Source of the DNA: JBEKHT01 sp049511715
GTDB lineage: Bacteria; Chloroflexota; Anaerolineae; Anaerolineales; RBG-16-64-43
Assembly: GCA_049511715.1 (NCBI GenBank)
Contig: JBEKXU010000012.1
Span: forward strand, 1 to 64,000
Direction of reading: 5' to 3'
Length of the DNA: 64,000 bases
The notes beneath the pieces were generated by a model. It saw only the letters and a list, made by a program, of their open reading frames with translations, was not told the DNA's origin and did not search any database. The translations under genes were made by a program, and so were the position numbers. Numbering within the stretch: the stretch's first letter is position 1; each line of letters begins with the position of its first letter. Shown one piece after another: positions 61,218 to 64,000 of the stretch.

Positions 61218-61805
61218 GTTGGGTCACGGGCCGACCCCGAGGACTTCGTCGGGTGGGAAGAGGTACTGTTCCCTCCTCTGTTTGCGGGATCCCGGGCGAA
61301 AGGCCCTTCCAGGGGATGCGAGAATCTCTTCCGCAAAGATTCCTGCGGATGGCCTGGCAAGTGGCATCTGCCCACGGCCAGACCGGGGGCGCCTGAGCCA
61401 TTGGGCCCAGGCCCCCGGCCCCCGGCCCCCGGCAAGGGTCCCCTTGGGGCTGGCCTCGGAGGGAGCGGACAAGGGTTGCGTACCGGCCCCGGCACTCCAG
61501 GCTGAGCTCGGATGGCTGCGAGGTGCGGCGGAGAAGAAACCCTGGAAAGGGATTGACTTCCAGCGCAGCTGTTCCCTTTTTCCCCAACGGGAGGCAGGGT
61601 GGGTTATCGCCTCGGTCTGCCACGCAGCCGGACCAGGGAGGAAAACGGTGAAAGAGAAGGTTGGGCGGGCCCGCGACAGCCGCCCGGGTCTGGTCCCGGA
61701 CCAAGCCCCTGTAGAGGCAACGCTTCGCCTCGGGATCCTCCTCCCGAACAAGCCGCCTCGCGCTCCTGCCTCATGCCGAGGCCAGCCGCTCGATCGAAGG
61801 TCTCG
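61218..61805. other. Gene-free stretch with a short GC tandem repeat
   Basis: No supported gene. Three tandem copies of GCCCCCG lie at 61411-61432. Overlapping frames on both strands lack ribosome binding sites and domains. Confidence 0.45.
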
Positions 61806-62825
61806 ATGAAGGTCTCGCCGGGTGTGGCACTTGTCGTCTTGATGTTGGCGGCTTGCCTGGGTCCAGGGGAGGGCAGGGTGGCCCCCTTGCCCACAACGCC
61901 TCTTTTCCGCGCCTCCCCTTCCTCCGCGGGGGCGGAGACAGCGAATCGGCCGACCGCGGAGGTCAGTCCAGCAAAAGCCGGGCCAGAAGCCACGCCAGGA
62001 GTGCTGAAGCTGTCCTCCCCCTCGGCTCTGGATACCGTCTGTGGAGGTCCCGCGGGCCTGAAAAGTAGCTTACAACGCCTAGTCTCCGGCGCGCCATCGG
62101 GGGAATGGGCGGTGTACCTCCATGATCTGAGGGGCGGTACGGTGGTGAGCATCAACGCCGACCAGCCGATGCATCCTGCCTCGACCATCAAAGTCGCCAT
62201 CGCCATCGCCTTCTTGCGCTGGTTTGAGGCCCACCCCGAGGTCAAATGGACCAGCGGCCCAATTCCTCACCAGCGTTCCTTCGAACAACTCATGCGCGCT
62301 ATGATCGTGGTTTCCGAGGAGGATGCGACGGCCAGCCTGACTGACTTCCTCATGGACCAGAAGAGAATCGACCTGAACCGCGAGGTGCAATCCTGGGGTG
62401 CGGCTGAGACCAGCGTGGTCCCGCGCCGTTCCACGGCCAGGGATCTCGGGCTGATCCTGGAGCGCTTGGCAAGCGGGGATCTTTTGTCCGAGGCGGGAAC
62501 CGACTACCTTCTCGCCCTAATGCGCACCCCGACTCCGAGCAAGCAGACCCGGCTGGGGGCGGGCCTGCCTCCGGGGCCGCAGGACCTGCTCGCTCACAAG
62601 ACCGGGACCACCTTCCAAGCGGGCCTCGGGGTCGTCGCCGACACGGGCTTGGTCCAGTGGCAGGGCACGAGCTACGTGATTGTGGTCTTGTCCAGCCACG
62701 TTCAATGGGTGGACTATGCGGCCGCCCAGGATCTGATCGCTGAGATTTCACGGGTCGCCTTCGCTTGCTTGGCCCCCGAAACTGCCTGGCCGGCGTCTTC
62801 CCGGCGCGGGGGGCCTAACCCTTAG
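61806..62825 (+). CDS. Class A beta-lactamase-like lipoprotein
   Basis: A 339-residue serine hydrolase of the beta-lactamase2 family. A signal peptide ends in a lipobox (VLMLAAC, Cys about 16), so it is probably a surface lipoprotein. A Pro/Ala/Thr-rich spacer (17-80) leads to the domain. Motif SxxK is MHPASTIKVAIA, the SDN-like position is VVSEEDAT (altered to SEE), and KTG is LLAHKTGTTF. Change at SDN makes penicillin hydrolysis uncertain; it could act on peptides or cell-wall substrates. Start ATG 61806 has AAGG upstream and begins the signal peptide; longer frames are rejected. Confidence 0.85.
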   Translation: MKVSPGVALVVLMLAACLGPGEGRVAPLPTTPLFRASPSSAGAETANRPTAEVSPAKAGPEATPGVLKLSSPSALDTVCGGPAGLKSSLQRLVSGAPSGEWAVYLHDLRGGTVVSINADQPMHPASTIKVAIAIAFLRWFEAHPEVKWTSGPIPHQRSFEQLMRAMIVVSEEDATASLTDFLMDQKRIDLNREVQSWGAAETSVVPRRSTARDLGLILERLASGDLLSEAGTDYLLALMRTPTPSKQTRLGAGLPPGPQDLLAHKTGTTFQAGLGVVADTGLVQWQGTSYVIVVLSSHVQWVDYAAAQDLIAEISRVAFACLAPETAWPASSRRGGPNP

Positions 62826-62842
62826 AGGGAGAAGAGGGTACC

Positions 62843-63373
62843 CTAGCTAACTTCGTGCACCAGTTCGTGGAAGGGCCTCCTGGCAGGGTGGCGGGGAGTC
62901 TCCCCCGGATGGCCGAGAGGCAAAATGGCCACGGGCGTGACCTCTGCGGGTGCCTGAATCGCGGAGCGCACGGCGTTGGGATCGAACGCCCCAACCCAGA
63001 CGGTGCCCAGGCCGAGCGCAGTGGCCGCAAGCATCGCAAGAGAGCAAGCGATGGTCGCGTCCTGGAGGCAGTACAGTTCGGCCCCGCGCCTGCCATATCG
63101 CGGCGTGGAAAGCCCGGGATCGGCGCAGAAGACCAAGACCACGGGTGCTTGGGTCAGGAATCCCTGGCCTCCGGCCGCCTGCGCAAGCAAGGCGCGGGTG
63201 GTATCGCTCCTGGCCAGGTAAATTTGGTATGCCTGAAGGTTGCCGGCTGAGGGGGCCTGATTGGCCGCCTCTAGGACCTTCTCCAGTTGCTCAGGCTCGA
63301 CCGGAGTCCGCTGGTAGGCTCGGACCGAGCGACGGTCTCGTACGAGGTCGAAGAAGTCCACACGCGCCTCCAT
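62843..63373 (-). CDS. Nitroreductase-family protein
   Basis: A 176-residue FMN-binding protein. FFDLVRDRRSVRAYQRTPVE is the family's RRSxRxF phosphate/FMN motif, ANQAPSAGNLQAYQIYLARS the second flavin segment, and LAATALGLGTVWVGAFDPNA with AILPLGHPGE the C-terminal part. Nitroreductases reduce nitro-, quinone- or flavin-type substrates with NAD(P)H. The physiological substrate is unknown. It lies 15 bases downstream of the phosphohexomutase gene on the same strand and may be co-transcribed. Confidence 0.9.
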   Translation of the reverse strand: MEARVDFFDLVRDRRSVRAYQRTPVEPEQLEKVLEAANQAPSAGNLQAYQIYLARSDTTRALLAQAAGGQGFLTQAPVVLVFCADPGLSTPRYGRRGAELYCLQDATIACSLAMLAATALGLGTVWVGAFDPNAVRSAIQAPAEVTPVAILPLGHPGETPRHPARRPFHELVHEVS

Positions 63374-63388
63374 GAATGTTGGGCGGAG

Positions 63389-64000
63389 TTAGAGCGCCTC
63401 CTGAGCGATGGTCTCACCAAAGTGGACCAGGGCCGAAAGGTGCTTTTCGTCGCCCGCCTCGGCATAAACCCGGAGCAGGGGTTCAGTGCCTGAGGGCCGG
63501 ATGAGCAGCCACGAGTCATCCTCGAGAAGGTACTTGACCCCGTCTAGCAGACTGATTCGGTCGACCTTCACCCCGCCCAGCAGTTGCGGCGGGTTCTCGG
63601 AGAGTTGCTTGGCCAATGCCGTCTTGGACACCGGGCGGGAGAGGCGGAGATCCCTCCGTTCGTAGCGGGCCGGCCCGACGGTGGAGAGAAGGTCCTGCAC
63701 CAGATCCTCGAGCGGCACGCCGTAGGCGGCTACCATTTCAACTAACAACAGCCCCATGAGGACCCCATCACCTTCGGGGATATGTCCGCGGAAGCTGATG
63801 CCTCCCGATTCCTCCCCGCCAATTAGGACGTCCCCGCGCAGCATGTAGTCGGCAATGTGGTTGAAGCCGACCGGGGTCTCGTGCAACTCCAGCCCGTATT
63901 TTCGGCACAGGCGATCGATCATCAGGGTTGTCGAGACCGTCTTGATCACTTGGCCTGTCCAGCCGCGTTTCTCAACGAAGTAACGCAACGCCAAGGCCAT
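63389..64000 (-). CDS. Phosphoglucomutase/phosphomannomutase, C-terminal part (cut by window end)
   Basis: The last 203 residues of an alpha-D-phosphohexomutase; the N-terminus with the phosphoserine loop is beyond the window. GGEESGGISFRGHIPEGDGV is the sugar-binding loop of domain 3, and LLIRPSGTEPLLRVYAEAGD the phosphate-binding loop of domain 4. The enzyme interconverts hexose 1- and 6-phosphates for glycogen or cell-wall sugar synthesis. Which sugar is preferred cannot be decided from this part. It precedes the nitroreductase gene. Confidence 0.92.
   Translation of the reverse strand: MALALRYFVEKRGWTGQVIKTVSTTLMIDRLCRKYGLELHETPVGFNHIADYMLRGDVLIGGEESGGISFRGHIPEGDGVLMGLLLVEMVAAYGVPLEDLVQDLLSTVGPARYERRDLRLSRPVSKTALAKQLSENPPQLLGGVKVDRISLLDGVKYLLEDDSWLLIRPSGTEPLLRVYAEAGDEKHLSALVHFGETIAQEAL

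Noticed and set aside
61411..61432. CRISPR-like or functional tandem repeat
   Set aside because: Three perfect 7-bp GC units without spacers; simple-sequence slippage is enough.

Overview
The window looks like chromosome from a GC-rich, free-living bacterium, most likely a member of the Chloroflexota. This is inference from gene content: a LytR-CpsA-Psr protein, a DUF1461/TIGR01906 membrane protein, a stand-alone RRM RNA-binding protein, bacterial Elp3, a methylmalonyl-CoA mutase large subunit and an rpsF-ssb-rpsR cluster. No rRNA, intact tRNA or CRISPR array was seen.

The left chromosomal part (1-39.4 kb) is ordinary but gene-sparse, with decayed mobile DNA between genes. It opens with the 3' end of a TnpB gene and its conserved right-end hairpin; the same 57-bp right end recurs alone at 16451-16507. 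Then come a pseudouridine synthase, a polytopic membrane protein, an LCP protein, a LysE exporter and an acetyltransferase. A heme/flavin redox operon (ferric-reductase-like, ApbE, two small anchored proteins) lies divergent from a two-component system. Further on are MoaA, a fused spermidine-synthase-like membrane protein, a Lit-like membrane protein, an SRAP/YedK DNA-protein crosslinker, methylmalonyl-CoA mutase, a head-to-head Trm9-like/Elp3 pair (tRNA wobble uridine), the rpsF-ssb-rpsR cluster and a parvulin foldase.

The standout is a 16.7-kb casposon at 39417-56164. It has 90-bp perfect inverted repeats, a 16-bp target duplication, a solo Cas1 (casposase) with C-terminal zinc finger and helix-turn-helix, and a family B DNA polymerase with proofreading domain. 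There is no Cas2 and no CRISPR. A core of small DNA-binding genes (HTH proteins, ParB-like, SWIM finger, HNH-like) lies between cas1 and polB. Outside the core, both arms begin with a near-identical promoter-like repeat ending in GTTRGGC, followed by outward-facing passenger genes. Each passenger is followed by a related GC-rich palindromic site beginning GCCTRRC. This matches integron gene cassettes (gene plus attC-like site), yet no integron integrase is present in the window. Passengers include a DUF3644 protein, an AbiTii-like protein and a TPR/beta-propeller/FAN1-like VRR-NUC fusion, suggesting defence cargo. A casposon carrying two integron-like cassette arms is the proposed novel system.

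The element sits just upstream of a good sigma-70 promoter whose -35 box lies inside the target duplication. To its right (56.2-64 kb) are a P5C-dehydrogenase-like aldehyde dehydrogenase, both subunits of a family I CoA-transferase separated by a metallopeptidase gene on the other strand, a class A beta-lactamase-like lipoprotein, a nitroreductase and the C-terminal part of a phosphohexomutase that runs off the window.
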